A stretch of 36,525 bases of DNA from Clostridia bacterium (GTDB lineage: Bacteria; Bacillota; Clostridia; Christensenellales; Borkfalkiaceae): the NCBI GenBank assembly GCA_017624285.1, contig JAGANI010000036.1, positions 1 through 36,525 of the forward strand. Direction: 5' to 3'. Below, in pieces: positions 23,044-32,488 of the stretch. The notes under the pieces are model-generated. The model was given only the letters and a program-made list of their open reading frames with translations, was not told the origin of the DNA and did no database searches. The position numbers were made by a program, and so were the translations under genes. Within the stretch, counting starts at the first letter, position 1. Each line of letters opens with the position of its first letter.

Positions 23044-24405
23044 ATGGGCAAGAAGAAGTCAATGGCATTATTGATTGTACTTTCAATAGTGTTGGCACTA
23101 TTTACTGCAATGACTTTCGTAAACTTTCATATTCCGTTCGTAAAAGAAGGCACGCGTGAATTTAACTCGTTCCTCTCGATTGCTGATTTGGACGTTGATT
23201 TAGAGGAAGGAAGAGCGTATACACTCACTTTAAACGAAGATAGTGAAGAAGTTGAGGATATTGAAGAAGTTAGGACAACCCTTTCTGAAAGACTTAATGG
23301 GTTAGGGTATTCAAACTACAAACTTACTTGTACGCAAGAAACCGCTGATAGCGAGTATGAAATTAGAATTTTCGTTAAAGAAAAGACTAACTCGTCTGAA
23401 ACCGACAGTGATATTGCTACGGTAGCCGCTTATGGTGAAGTTGTTTTTGCTAATGCAGACAACACAACTATCGTTACTGGTAAAGAGGCTATTAAAGATG
23501 CTGTCGCTGTTGAAACTACTGATGGCGAAGTTGGCTATACTATGGTTAATATTGAATTTACCGATTACGGTTATCAAACCATTTTAGACGCTATTACCGC
23601 TTTTGAAGACGCTCAAGTTGCTGCAGGCACTTCCGAACAATTCACCCTTAAAATCGTTTTAGGTGATGATTTCGAAAACGCTTTACTTAACTCTACAATT
23701 TCTTCGGCAGACTTTTCCGCATACAACGGTATTATTTCTGTAACCGTTGGTGATGAAACCATGGATGCAGACGCAAAAATGGCTTCTGCTGAAAGACTTG
23801 CGCTTCAAATTAAAACCGGTGGTCTTGCATATAAATACGACGTTTCTAGTAGTGCAATAGTATCCGCACTCTACGGCGCTAACGTTAAAATTGCTATCTT
23901 AATCGCTGTATTAGCAGTTATCGTTATCGTTATGGTATTGATGGGCGTATTCTTCAAAGGTATCGGCTTGGCAATGGATATCGCGCTTTTGGCTCAAGTT
24001 GATTTACAAATTTTCTTACTTTGGGCTATCCCCAACGTAACCGTTTCTATCGGTAGCGTTATCGGTTTTGTACTTGCTTTCTTACTTTCTTCTTCAGTTA
24101 TGGCATTATGCGCATACAAAATTAAGAAAGGCTTTGCTGAAGGCAAAACCGTTAGGGCAGCAGTTAAAAACGCATATGGCAAATCATTACTTACCGCGCT
24201 TGACGTACACGTTGTTACAGGTGGTTTAGCGCTTGCACTCGTGTTTGGCGCAGTTAAAGCAGTTAAGGGTTTTGCAGTAACCTTTGGTTTAGGTGTTGTA
24301 GTTTCTATGCTCGTTTCACTTGCACTTGCTCACCTTTTAGTAAACATTATCGTTGGTATAAGCGGGGGTAAAGAAAATTTCCTCGGCGTAAAGAGGGAGG
24401 GCTAA
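23044..24405 (+). CDS. secD: Divergent SecD export subunit
   Basis: SecD with SecF uses the proton or ion gradient to help proteins leave the Sec channel. The start at 23044 follows TAGGAGG; the upstream in-frame TTG lies before the promoter. The 453-aa protein has an N-terminal helix (MALLIVLSIVLALFTAMTFV), an extracellular region of about 240 residues including the P1-type segment EEVRTTLSERLNGLGYSN, and five C-terminal helices starting near 275 (ALYGANVKIAILIAV). The late motif KGFAVTFGLGVVVSML is conserved. The usual DLxGG motif is reduced to DLEEG. The membrane motif with the key Asp (TIGMAVDANVLIFERI in other SecD) reads SIGSVIGFVLAFLL, with no Asp. Confidence 0.85.
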   Translation: MGKKKSMALLIVLSIVLALFTAMTFVNFHIPFVKEGTREFNSFLSIADLDVDLEEGRAYTLTLNEDSEEVEDIEEVRTTLSERLNGLGYSNYKLTCTQETADSEYEIRIFVKEKTNSSETDSDIATVAAYGEVVFANADNTTIVTGKEAIKDAVAVETTDGEVGYTMVNIEFTDYGYQTILDAITAFEDAQVAAGTSEQFTLKIVLGDDFENALLNSTISSADFSAYNGIISVTVGDETMDADAKMASAERLALQIKTGGLAYKYDVSSSAIVSALYGANVKIAILIAVLAVIVIVMVLMGVFFKGIGLAMDIALLAQVDLQIFLLWAIPNVTVSIGSVIGFVLAFLLSSSVMALCAYKIKKGFAEGKTVRAAVKNAYGKSLLTALDVHVVTGGLALALVFGAVKAVKGFAVTFGLGVVVSMLVSLALAHLLVNIIVGISGGKENFLGVKREG

Positions 24406-24408
24406 ACT

Positions 24409-25347
24409 ATGTGTAAAATTTTTAATAAAGCAAAAATTTGGCTTATCGCATTAGCAGTAATTTTAGTAGCAGGTATCGTTTTCGTAAGCGTACCCGCATT
24501 AGGTCTTAATAAAGACGCAAGCATCTCCAACGGTTACGAAGTTAAAATCGTTACCGAGGTTGATATTTCAGGCAATCTCGAAAAGATTAAAGATACAGCA
24601 AAAGACGTATTTAAAGAAGCAGGCGTAAACTACTCTGATTATTACGAAATCGTTTACCCCTCTCCAGATTTTAATAGTGAATCTGTTTTCGTATTTAAAA
24701 AGGAAGTTTCTTCCGACGTAATCGCTAAACTTGATACCGCTATCGAAGCCGCTATTAACGGTGATGGTGTTGTAAATAAAGTTGGTTTTGATATTGAAAC
24801 TGGTTACGCTTCCACAGTATCTAACGTAGCGCCTTATGGCTGGGCAATCGGTGCAACCGCTATTGCATTAGCAGTTATTGGTATTTATTTAATGTTCAGA
24901 CAAAGATTTGCTAACGCGTTTACCGTTTTAGCAACTGCTATTATCGAGGTTTTATTATTCATTGCGCTTACGTCGCTTACTAGGGTTGTTGTTACTACCG
25001 CTTACGGCGCAATCGTAGCACTTTCACTTGTACTTACTCTTGCACTTTCTATTATATATACTGGCAAGATGTGGGATGCTACTGGTAAAAACTCTGTCGA
25101 CGCTAAGCTTTCTAATGATGAACTCGTTAACAAGTTTGAATGCTCAAACGTAAAAGCAACCGCTGTTGTAATTGCTCTCGTAGCAGTAGTCGCTATTGCA
25201 TTTATCGTAGCAGGCATCTTTAAGAGTTCCGCTCTTATTTGGACCGGCGTTGCAATTTGCTTATCTGCAATTTCCGTTGCATTTACAGTTCTTTGCATTA
25301 TGCCTTCCGTTTGGATGGCTTTCAAAAAGATTGGCAAAAAAAAGTAA
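24409..25347 (+). CDS. secF: Divergent SecF export subunit
   Basis: The partner of SecD, 3 nt after its stop, with GGGAGGG before the ATG. The 312-aa protein has an N-terminal helix (WLIALAVILVAGIVFVSVPALGLN), a short extracellular domain with NGYEVKIVTEVDI, and five helices from about 145. Identification rests on position, size and topology. Family sequence marks are weak: the SecF pattern around the conserved Asp and Arg (VVFDRIRE type) is absent, and the corresponding region reads TLALSIIYTGKMWDATGKN. It may be a subunit with lost or altered ion coupling. Confidence 0.75.
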   Translation: MCKIFNKAKIWLIALAVILVAGIVFVSVPALGLNKDASISNGYEVKIVTEVDISGNLEKIKDTAKDVFKEAGVNYSDYYEIVYPSPDFNSESVFVFKKEVSSDVIAKLDTAIEAAINGDGVVNKVGFDIETGYASTVSNVAPYGWAIGATAIALAVIGIYLMFRQRFANAFTVLATAIIEVLLFIALTSLTRVVVTTAYGAIVALSLVLTLALSIIYTGKMWDATGKNSVDAKLSNDELVNKFECSNVKATAVVIALVAVVAIAFIVAGIFKSSALIWTGVAICLSAISVAFTVLCIMPSVWMAFKKIGKKK

Positions 25348-25376
25348 TTTACAGCTAATCTAGTTAATTAAAAATT

Positions 25377-25403
25377 AAGAGGGCTAAAACAGCCCTCTTT
25401 TTG
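25377..25403 (+). terminator. Terminator after secF
   Basis: AAGAGGGCT (25377-25385) and AGCCCTCTT (25391-25399) form a perfect 9-bp stem followed by T residues. Confidence 0.85.
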
Positions 25404-25449
25404 ATTTTTTATATCGCACGTTATATATTATTGTTTAAGGATTTTTGTT

Positions 25450-27765
25450 ATGAAGAAGATTATTTATAATCAGAACTTTTCTGACGACCAACTTAATATT
25501 ATTCGTCGTAATGCCTTAAACGCTAACGTTATGATGGAGACTTCCGCCTTATTATACTCAAGGGGGATGACTGACGATAATAAAATACGTCGCTTTTTAA
25601 ACCCGGGTAAGAAAAACTTTTTAGATCCGTTTTTGTTATCAGGTATGGTTGAAGCTGTAGATAGGCTTGAACTCGCCAAAGAAAACGACGAAACTGTTTT
25701 AGTTTACGGCGATTATGATGCCGACGGTATTTCGGCTACGGCAGTTTTAACTAAGGCTTTAGTAGAATACGGCGTAAACGTTATACCAGTAATACCTAAT
25801 CGTGAAGACGGTTACGGCTTAAATATAAGTATTATCGAAAAGATAGCCGAAGACGCTATTATAGATTTAATTATCACAGTTGACTGTGGTATTAGTAACG
25901 TTAAAGAAGTTGACGAGATTAAAGAACTCGGCATTGACGTAATAGTTACCGACCACCATGAAATTCCAGACGTTCTACCCGATACTTTATGTATCAACCC
26001 AAAACTTGACGGCGATAAGACTTTTAGCGGTCTTTGTGGCGCTGGCGTTGCATTTAAGCTTGCAACTGCGCTTTTAGGTGAAAGGGCTTATAAGTATCTA
26101 GATTACGTTGCTCTTGCCACCGTTGCCGATAGTATGGAGCTTGTTTCTGAAAACCGTGATATCGTTCACGAAGGTTTAAAATTATTTACACAAGGTCGCA
26201 TTAGACCTGCTTTTAGCGATATTTTATCCTTATCCGGCAGTAAAGAAGTAACTGCGCAATCTTTGGCATATTCGCTTGCGCCACGTATCAACGCAGCAGG
26301 TAGGATGGGGGATGCGGGTTCGGCATTAAAACTGTTTTTATCCGACGATCCTAAGGAAATTTACGATTTAAGCGTAAAACTTAACGAGTATAATTTAGAG
26401 CGCCAAGCAGAGTGTGATAAACTTTATAAAACGGCAAAACAACAGTTAGCGTTAAAGGGCGCAAACAAAAAGGTTATAATGCTTTATAACGAAGACTGGA
26501 AGACTGGTTTTGTAGGTATCGTAGCAGCGCGCCTTGCGGAAGAATTTACCCGACCAGTAATTATTTTTGCAGGGCTTGACGGTATACTTAAAGGCTCGGC
26601 AAGGAGTATTGACGGCATCAATATTTTTGAAGCAATTTCCTACGCTAAAGATTTATTAGAAGAATTCGGTGGGCATTCTCAGGCGGCGGGCGTTGCTATC
26701 AAAAAAGAAAATTTCGCTCAGTTTGAGGATATGGTTGATAAATACCTTACCGATAATTATAGTGAAGAAGTTTTTATACCAAAAATTACGGTAGAATCTG
26801 AAATTAATGGGGAGTTTTCTTTTAAATTTGCAAAGGAATTAGACCTATTAGAGCCTTATGGCGTAGGCAATCGTAAACCGCTTTTTGTAACTACCGTAGG
26901 TAGTGTAAACGCCACTACGTTAAAGCCAAACTCACCCCACGTATCTTTTAAGACTAAGGCTTTAGATATGTTAAAGTTTAACGGCGTAGATAGTTTACCA
27001 CTTTTAGATGCTCCTATCCAAAAAAAGGTAGTGTTTGAAGTTAATTTATCTACCTATGCAAGACAGGTTTTCGTTAAAGGTTACGTAAAAGACGTATTGC
27101 CAGTAGTTAACGATGACGATGTTTTACGTTTACTTTGTTTTGAAAACGCCGTTTCGCTATCCGACGGGGTGGATAATCCTAAAAAAGACGTTAAAACTTT
27201 ACAAGAAGTTAACAATTTTATTAAAAACAGAAAAAGCAAATATTCAACCGCGTTTATTTTATCGGATTTAGATAATCTTAAATATTATCCAGATTTATTG
27301 TTAGAGCAAAAGGGTATATTTAAGCCGACTGAAAAAAACCTTTTAGACGTGGTTTTATTAGCCCCGATTTCGGGCGATGTGGTAAAAGATTACGATAATA
27401 TAGTGTATCTTGATACCCCTTTAACTTATTTACGGATGGAAGATGGCAAGTCGGTAATCGTCGTTAAAGATATGCCAAATCTTTCAGCGCTTAATAGGTT
27501 AGATTTATCCCGTCAAGGGATGATAGACGCTTTTATTAAATTAAAAGCGCTAAATAATAAACGTTATAGTGGTTCTACTAGGTTTTATTTAGATAATAAG
27601 CCTGATTTAGACCCATATCAATGTATCTTTGCACTAGCCGTGTTTAGTGAACTTAAGATATTTAATTTAAGCAACGGCGTATTAAAATACGATAACACGG
27701 TAAAAAGCGATTTAATGTCGTCAAAACTCTATCAAAAAGCAATTAATACGGTTTCAAAATGTTAG
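25450..27765 (+). CDS. recJ: Single-stranded-DNA exonuclease RecJ
   Basis: A 5'-3' exonuclease on single-stranded DNA in recombination and repair. The 771-aa protein has the DHH phosphoesterase motifs: VYGDYDADGISATAVL, TVDCGISN, VTDHHEIPDVLPD, GLCGAGVAFKLA and APRINAAGRMGDA. The DHHA1 domain follows with EEFGGHSQAAGVAI. An OB-fold and a C-terminal extension of about 200 residues complete it, as in Firmicute RecJ. AAGGA lies before the start. The last 7 nt overlap relA, so the two are translated together. Confidence 0.95.
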   Translation: MKKIIYNQNFSDDQLNIIRRNALNANVMMETSALLYSRGMTDDNKIRRFLNPGKKNFLDPFLLSGMVEAVDRLELAKENDETVLVYGDYDADGISATAVLTKALVEYGVNVIPVIPNREDGYGLNISIIEKIAEDAIIDLIITVDCGISNVKEVDEIKELGIDVIVTDHHEIPDVLPDTLCINPKLDGDKTFSGLCGAGVAFKLATALLGERAYKYLDYVALATVADSMELVSENRDIVHEGLKLFTQGRIRPAFSDILSLSGSKEVTAQSLAYSLAPRINAAGRMGDAGSALKLFLSDDPKEIYDLSVKLNEYNLERQAECDKLYKTAKQQLALKGANKKVIMLYNEDWKTGFVGIVAARLAEEFTRPVIIFAGLDGILKGSARSIDGINIFEAISYAKDLLEEFGGHSQAAGVAIKKENFAQFEDMVDKYLTDNYSEEVFIPKITVESEINGEFSFKFAKELDLLEPYGVGNRKPLFVTTVGSVNATTLKPNSPHVSFKTKALDMLKFNGVDSLPLLDAPIQKKVVFEVNLSTYARQVFVKGYVKDVLPVVNDDDVLRLLCFENAVSLSDGVDNPKKDVKTLQEVNNFIKNRKSKYSTAFILSDLDNLKYYPDLLLEQKGIFKPTEKNLLDVVLLAPISGDVVKDYDNIVYLDTPLTYLRMEDGKSVIVVKDMPNLSALNRLDLSRQGMIDAFIKLKALNNKRYSGSTRFYLDNKPDLDPYQCIFALAVFSELKIFNLSNGVLKYDNTVKSDLMSSKLYQKAINTVSKC

Positions 27766-29894
27766 AACTTATTGAAGAATTAAAGGACAAATACAAAGGT
27801 AACGACATAGTTTTAATAGAAAAGGCGTTTGATTATTCAAGGGCTGCTCACCGTGGACAAAAGCGCGCTTCTGGTGAGGAGTATTTTACGCATCCATGCG
27901 CCGTAGCCAAAATCCTGATGGATTTAGGCCTTGACGCAGCAACTATTGCTGCGGCGTTTTTGCACGACGTAATTGAGGACACTTACGTATCTGAAGGCGA
28001 CGTCAAAAAAGAGTTTGGCGATGAAGTTTTACTTTTAGTAAAAGGCGTTACTAAGTTAGAAAAAATCGAATTCCACTCTAAAGAAGAAGAGCAGGCTGAA
28101 AACTTCCGTAAAATATTCGTGGCGATGGCTAAGGATATCCGTGTAATCATCATTAAACTTGCGGATAGACTTCACAATATGCGTTCGCTTAACTTTTTAT
28201 CTAAAGAAAGGCAACTTCGCATGGCGCAAGAAACCATCGATATTTACGCTCCTCTCGCTGGTAGGCTTGGTATTTCTAAAATCAAGTGCGAGTTAGAGGA
28301 CTTATCCTTAAAATATCTTGACCCCGAAGCGTATGAGTTTTTAATCGTAAATATCAACCAAAAAATTGCAGAGCGTAACGAGATGGTAAACTTCTTCGTA
28401 GGGGAAGTTGATAATATCTTAAAAGACTCTGGCATTAAAGGTGAGGTTTTCGGCAGGGCAAAACACTTTTATTCCATCTATAAAAAGATGAAAAACCAAA
28501 ACAAAACGCTCGAGCAGATTTACGACCTTACCGCCGTAAGGGTTATCGTAAACAACATTGACGACTGCTACGAAGTTTTTGGTAAAATTCACCATAAATG
28601 GAAGCCCGTCCCCGGTCGTATTAAGGATTATATCGCTACTCCTAAGGCTAACATGTACCAGTCTTTGCACACTACCGTCGTTACAAATTTTGGTTTTGTG
28701 TTTGAAGTACAAATCCGTACTTACGAGATGAACCGTGCGGCGGAATTTGGTATCGCAGCGCATTGGAAGTATAAAGAAAACGTCAAAGGTCCTGACGACG
28801 ACTTCGAAAAACGTCTCACTTGGATTAGAGAGGTTATGGAGTGGCAGGGCGGTTTGTCCGACAGTAAAGAGTTTTTAAATACCTTAAAAGGGGATATATA
28901 TAATTCAGAAGTTTTAGTATTTACCCCCAAAGGCGACGTGGTGTCGCTACCGATGGATTCAACCCCATTAGATTTTGCGTATAACATACACTCTGCGGTA
29001 GGTAACCGTTGCGTCGGCGCAAAAGTAAACGGCAAGATGGTTCCATTAAACACCACGTTAAACGTTGGTGATATGGTAGAGATCATTACTTCTAAAACTT
29101 CAAAAGGACCTTCGTGGGATTGGCTTAAAATTGTTAAAAGTTCTTCCGCAAGGGTAAAAATTAAACAATTCTTTAAAAAAGAACTTAAAGAAGAAAATAT
29201 TAAAACCGGTAAGTCTATGCTTGAGTCCGAGGCTAAAGCAAAAGGTTACGCTTTAAGCGAACTTTTAACAGAGGAAGCTTTCTTAAAACTTTCTTCAAGG
29301 ATGTCTTTTTCTAGCGTGGACGAAATGTACGCATCCGTTGGTTACGGCGCTGTTAGTACAAATCAAGTTTTAGTTAAACTTATAGATTACTATAGGCGTG
29401 AAAACAAGGTTATTACGCAAAAAACCTACGGTAATATTAAATCGAGTAACGGTAGTGGCGTCATTGTAAAAGGTATGGCCGATTTACTTATTCGTTACGC
29501 AGGTTGCTGTAACCCTGTGCCTGGGGATGAAATCGTCGGATTTATTTCTAGGGGTAAGGGTGTAACTATTCACCGTGCTGATTGCCCTAATATGAAGGGT
29601 ATCGAGCGCGACCGTCTAATAGAAGTTTCTTGGTCGGGTGAAGTCGCTAATAGCTTTAAAGCTAGCGTAGAAATTTTAGGTGAGTCTCAAGGCGACGTAT
29701 TAGCGATTGTTTCAGCCGTAGTTGCTCAAATGAATTTAACAATTTTAGCCATCAACGGCAGGATAGATCAACGTACTAAAAATGCTGTTGTTGACGTAAA
29801 CGTAAAATTAAACAATAAGTTAGATTTAGACACGTTTATCACTAAACTTAAACAAAGCGATAAGGTTATAGACGTATTCCGTGTAACTGGTTAA
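27759..29894 (+). CDS. relA: Bifunctional (p)ppGpp synthetase/hydrolase
   Basis: Makes and degrades the stringent-response alarmones. In the 711-aa protein the HD hydrolase domain (about 40-150) keeps HPCAVAKIL, HDVIED and KLADRLHNMRSL, so hydrolysis should be active. The synthetase domain (about 230-345) has GRAKHFYSIYKKM, and RIKD in the loop where bifunctional Rel enzymes have RxKD, not ExDD. The TGS domain starts near 383 (EVLVFTPKGDVVSLP). A zinc-finger-like region (YAGCCNPVPGDEIVGFISRGKGVTIHRADC) and an ACT domain from about 636 follow. The gene overlaps recJ. Confidence 0.97.
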   Translation: MLELIEELKDKYKGNDIVLIEKAFDYSRAAHRGQKRASGEEYFTHPCAVAKILMDLGLDAATIAAAFLHDVIEDTYVSEGDVKKEFGDEVLLLVKGVTKLEKIEFHSKEEEQAENFRKIFVAMAKDIRVIIIKLADRLHNMRSLNFLSKERQLRMAQETIDIYAPLAGRLGISKIKCELEDLSLKYLDPEAYEFLIVNINQKIAERNEMVNFFVGEVDNILKDSGIKGEVFGRAKHFYSIYKKMKNQNKTLEQIYDLTAVRVIVNNIDDCYEVFGKIHHKWKPVPGRIKDYIATPKANMYQSLHTTVVTNFGFVFEVQIRTYEMNRAAEFGIAAHWKYKENVKGPDDDFEKRLTWIREVMEWQGGLSDSKEFLNTLKGDIYNSEVLVFTPKGDVVSLPMDSTPLDFAYNIHSAVGNRCVGAKVNGKMVPLNTTLNVGDMVEIITSKTSKGPSWDWLKIVKSSSARVKIKQFFKKELKEENIKTGKSMLESEAKAKGYALSELLTEEAFLKLSSRMSFSSVDEMYASVGYGAVSTNQVLVKLIDYYRRENKVITQKTYGNIKSSNGSGVIVKGMADLLIRYAGCCNPVPGDEIVGFISRGKGVTIHRADCPNMKGIERDRLIEVSWSGEVANSFKASVEILGESQGDVLAIVSAVVAQMNLTILAINGRIDQRTKNAVVDVNVKLNNKLDLDTFITKLKQSDKVIDVFRVTG

Positions 29895-29925
29895 TACCCT
29901 AACGGGGTCTAAAATAGGTAGTTAA

Positions 29926-30531
29926 ATGAAGCTTTTTCACACCATATCAGGCAATTTTGCCGTAAATACTTATTATTTAGTAGTTGGTAACGATGCTATA
30001 GTTATTGACGGTGGCGTAGATGGGGAGGAGGTATTGTCATACGCACGTACAAACGGTTTTACCGTTAAGTATATGCTTTTAACCCATACGCATTTTGACC
30101 ACGCTACTTCGGCAAAGTATTTACAAGATAACGGTGTAAAAATCGTAGTTTCCGCTTTAGAGGCCGACGGCTTACAGGATGATGATCTTAACGCATCAAA
30201 TTATTTTGGCTTAAAATTTGAGCATTTAACCCCAGATATCACGTTTAACGATGGTGAAGTATTAGATTTGTTAGGCTTAAAAATTAAGTGTATAATAACG
30301 CCCGGTCATAGCAAAGGGTCAAGTTGTTTTATAGTTGATAATTTGCTATTTTCAGGTGATACGCTATTTAATGAAGGCGTTGGCAGGTTTGATCTAAAAG
30401 GTGGTAGTGGTAGGGCGCTTTTAACCTCTTTAAAAAGGCTTTTAGCGTTAGATTTTAATTATACCGTTTATCCTGGCCATGGTGAAGCGACTTCTATAGA
30501 ACACGAAAAAATTTATAATCCTTACGTATAG
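29926..30531 (+). CDS. Metallo-beta-lactamase-fold hydrolase, glyoxalase II-like
   Basis: The 201-aa protein has the complete metal-binding set of the MBL fold: THTHFDH, GHS in TPGHSKGSSC, SGDTLFNEGVGRFD and the C-terminal YPGHGEAT. This is the group of short glyoxalase II-like hydrolases that lie between relA and hemZ in Firmicutes; the substrate is probably a thioester, not established. It starts 31 nt after relA behind TAGGT, in the same operon. Confidence 0.9.
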   Translation: MKLFHTISGNFAVNTYYLVVGNDAIVIDGGVDGEEVLSYARTNGFTVKYMLLTHTHFDHATSAKYLQDNGVKIVVSALEADGLQDDDLNASNYFGLKFEHLTPDITFNDGEVLDLLGLKIKCIITPGHSKGSSCFIVDNLLFSGDTLFNEGVGRFDLKGGSGRALLTSLKRLLALDFNYTVYPGHGEATSIEHEKIYNPYV

Positions 30532-30556
30532 TATATTTTTTATTTAAGAGGCAAAA

Positions 30557-31951
30557 ATGATATTATCTACTTTTGATAAGTTAATACCCGATATTAAAGA
30601 AGTCGTCAATTTATTTTCTAACGTTGACGACTTTGATATCACGCACGATTTAACTGAGGTCGATAATACTTTTAACACAGTAGTTACCGTTTCAAATACA
30701 GGTGATGAGCAAAAACAACGATATACGTATACTGATATTTTTCCTAAATGTGATACTGATTTAGAAAAAAAGCGTTATATTAAAAGATATGCTAAACTTT
30801 CCGTTTACAGGGCGCTATCATCCTTTACTGGCAAAGTTATGCCTTGGGGTGCATTAACTGGTATAAGGCCAACTAAGTTAGCGTATCAAGAGGTAGCAAA
30901 AACTGGTGGGTTTGAAGATTTTTTCTTAAATACAATGAAAGTATCTAAAGATAAAACCGACCTTGTAAAAAAAATATTAACTGCCCAAAAGGGCATATAC
31001 AATAATAGTGGCAATAATACTGATTTTTTCGTGGGGATACCGTTTTGCCCAACAAGGTGCAGGTATTGTTCGTTTATTTCAACGGATATCCGTGCGACTA
31101 AGGCGCTTATTCCAGAATACGTCGATGCGTTACAAAAGGAAATTAAAAGCTCCGTTCATTTAATAAAAAATTTAAGAAGTATTTATATCGGTGGCGGTAC
31201 GCCCGTTGCGCTTTCTACCTTAGATTTACAAAAGATTTTAAAAGCAATACCCAACAACGGGGTAGAATTTACCGTCGAAGCAGGTCGCCCAGACTGTATC
31301 GATAAGGATAAATTGCAACTATTGTCCGATTACGGTGTTACACGTATTTGTGTAAATCCGCAAACATTTAACGATAAAACTTTACAACGTATTGGTAGAT
31401 ATCATACGGTTGACGACGTTATCGAAAAGTTCTATTTAGCAAAAGACAATTTTAATTTCGATATCAATATGGATTTAATCGCTGGTTTAGATGACGAAAC
31501 TGTTGAAGATTTTTACTTTAGTATTGATAAAGCCGTTTCGCTTTCGCCACAAAATATTACGGTACATACTTTGTGTTTAAAAAAGGGTTCAGCATTAAAG
31601 ACGGAAGAATCCCGTTTATCTGGCAACGGGGTCGAAAAAATGGTCGATTACGCCCACAAAGTGCTATCTGATAATGGGTATAATCCGTATTATATGTATC
31701 GTCAAAAGTATATGGCTGGTAATTTGGAAAACACAGGCTATGCAAAAGTTGGTAAAGAATGCGTCTATAATATAGACATTATGGAAGAAATTTCCGACAA
31801 CGTCGCGTGTGGCGCAAATTCTGTATCAAAAGCGCTATTTTCCGGTGGGGAAAGGATTGAGCGTTACGCTTGTCCTAAAGATATTAGGACTTATATAAAT
31901 AAGTTACCTATAATAATTGAAGAAAAAAACAAACTTTTTGGTAAAAAATAG
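30557..31951 (+). CDS. hemZ: Coproporphyrinogen dehydrogenase-like radical SAM protein HemZ
   Basis: The 464-aa protein has the radical SAM cluster motif CPTRCRYC (C164, C168, C171). It also has the glycine motif IYIGGGTP and the HemN-type segments VEAGRPD, RICVNPQTFNDKTLQRIGRYHT, FDINMDLIAGL and ITVHTLCLKKGS. The N-terminal 150 residues, including WGALTGIRPTKLA, are typical of HemZ rather than HemN. HemZ is assigned to anaerobic porphyrin synthesis, but no other haem genes are present here, so its real substrate in this organism is open. AAGAGGC lies before the start. Confidence 0.9.
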   Translation: MILSTFDKLIPDIKEVVNLFSNVDDFDITHDLTEVDNTFNTVVTVSNTGDEQKQRYTYTDIFPKCDTDLEKKRYIKRYAKLSVYRALSSFTGKVMPWGALTGIRPTKLAYQEVAKTGGFEDFFLNTMKVSKDKTDLVKKILTAQKGIYNNSGNNTDFFVGIPFCPTRCRYCSFISTDIRATKALIPEYVDALQKEIKSSVHLIKNLRSIYIGGGTPVALSTLDLQKILKAIPNNGVEFTVEAGRPDCIDKDKLQLLSDYGVTRICVNPQTFNDKTLQRIGRYHTVDDVIEKFYLAKDNFNFDINMDLIAGLDDETVEDFYFSIDKAVSLSPQNITVHTLCLKKGSALKTEESRLSGNGVEKMVDYAHKVLSDNGYNPYYMYRQKYMAGNLENTGYAKVGKECVYNIDIMEEISDNVACGANSVSKALFSGGERIERYACPKDIRTYINKLPIIIEEKNKLFGKK

Positions 31952-31972
31952 GAATTCATAGTCAAAAAACAG

Positions 31973-32001
31973 TTTACAAAAATGTGTTAATTTGTTATAC
32001 T
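31973..32001 (+). promoter_or_regulatory. rpsO promoter
   Basis: TTTACA (31973-31978), a 17-bp spacer and TATACT (31996-32001). Confidence 0.7.
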
Positions 32002-32007
32002 GTGTTA

Positions 32008-32103
32008 GGTAAATGCCGTGGCGCAGGTTCGGGATAAAACCTTAAAACACACCCGTTTCTTCGTTACTGGTGGATTATTCCATATTAAGGAGGTTTATAA
32101 ATT
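32008..32103 (+). promoter_or_regulatory. rpsO leader
   Basis: The leader of about 95 nt is long for a single ribosomal gene. It holds a possible 10-codon upstream frame (32013-32045, beginning MPWRRFG) and a TGGA/TCCA hairpin (32071-32082) just before AAGGAGG. S15 represses its own mRNA through leader folds in several bacteria, and this leader is a candidate for the same. Confidence 0.45.
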
Positions 32104-32367
32104 ATGGAAAAGGCTAAAAAACAAGAAATTATTGCAACGCATGCAAGACACGAAGGCGACACTGGTTCGGCTGAAGTTCAAATCGCTCTCTTAACTGAAA
32201 GAATCAATCACTTAAACGAGCATTTAAAGGCTAACCCCAACGACAAACACTCCAGACGTGGTCTTTTAAAAATGGTTGGTGAAAGAAGAGGCTTACTCGA
32301 TTACTTAAAATCAATCGACCTTGAAAGATACAGAGCAATCGTTGCTAAGTTAGAACTCAGAAAATAA
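32104..32367 (+). CDS. rpsO: 30S ribosomal protein S15
   Basis: The 87-aa protein follows the S15 pattern: [59 protein letters not shown]. It binds 16S rRNA at a three-way junction early in 30S assembly. AAGGAGG precedes the start. pnp follows as in most bacteria, with a weak hairpin between (32388-32410). Confidence 0.97.
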   Translation: MEKAKKQEIIATHARHEGDTGSAEVQIALLTERINHLNEHLKANPNDKHSRRGLLKMVGERRGLLDYLKSIDLERYRAIVAKLELRK

Positions 32368-32488
32368 TTTTCTTAAATCGTAAAACGGGCGGCAACTTTA
32401 TAGTGTCGCCTATTTTCATAAAAAACAGTTCTAACCCCTAAGATAGACATTAATTAGAAAGAGTAAATATATATCAGGAGAAAGAAAA

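Noticed and set aside
31973-32050. GTGTTAGGT/ACCT-AACAC stem as an S15 leader fold
   Set aside because: The 5' arm starts between the -10 box and the expected transcription start, so most of it would not be in the RNA.
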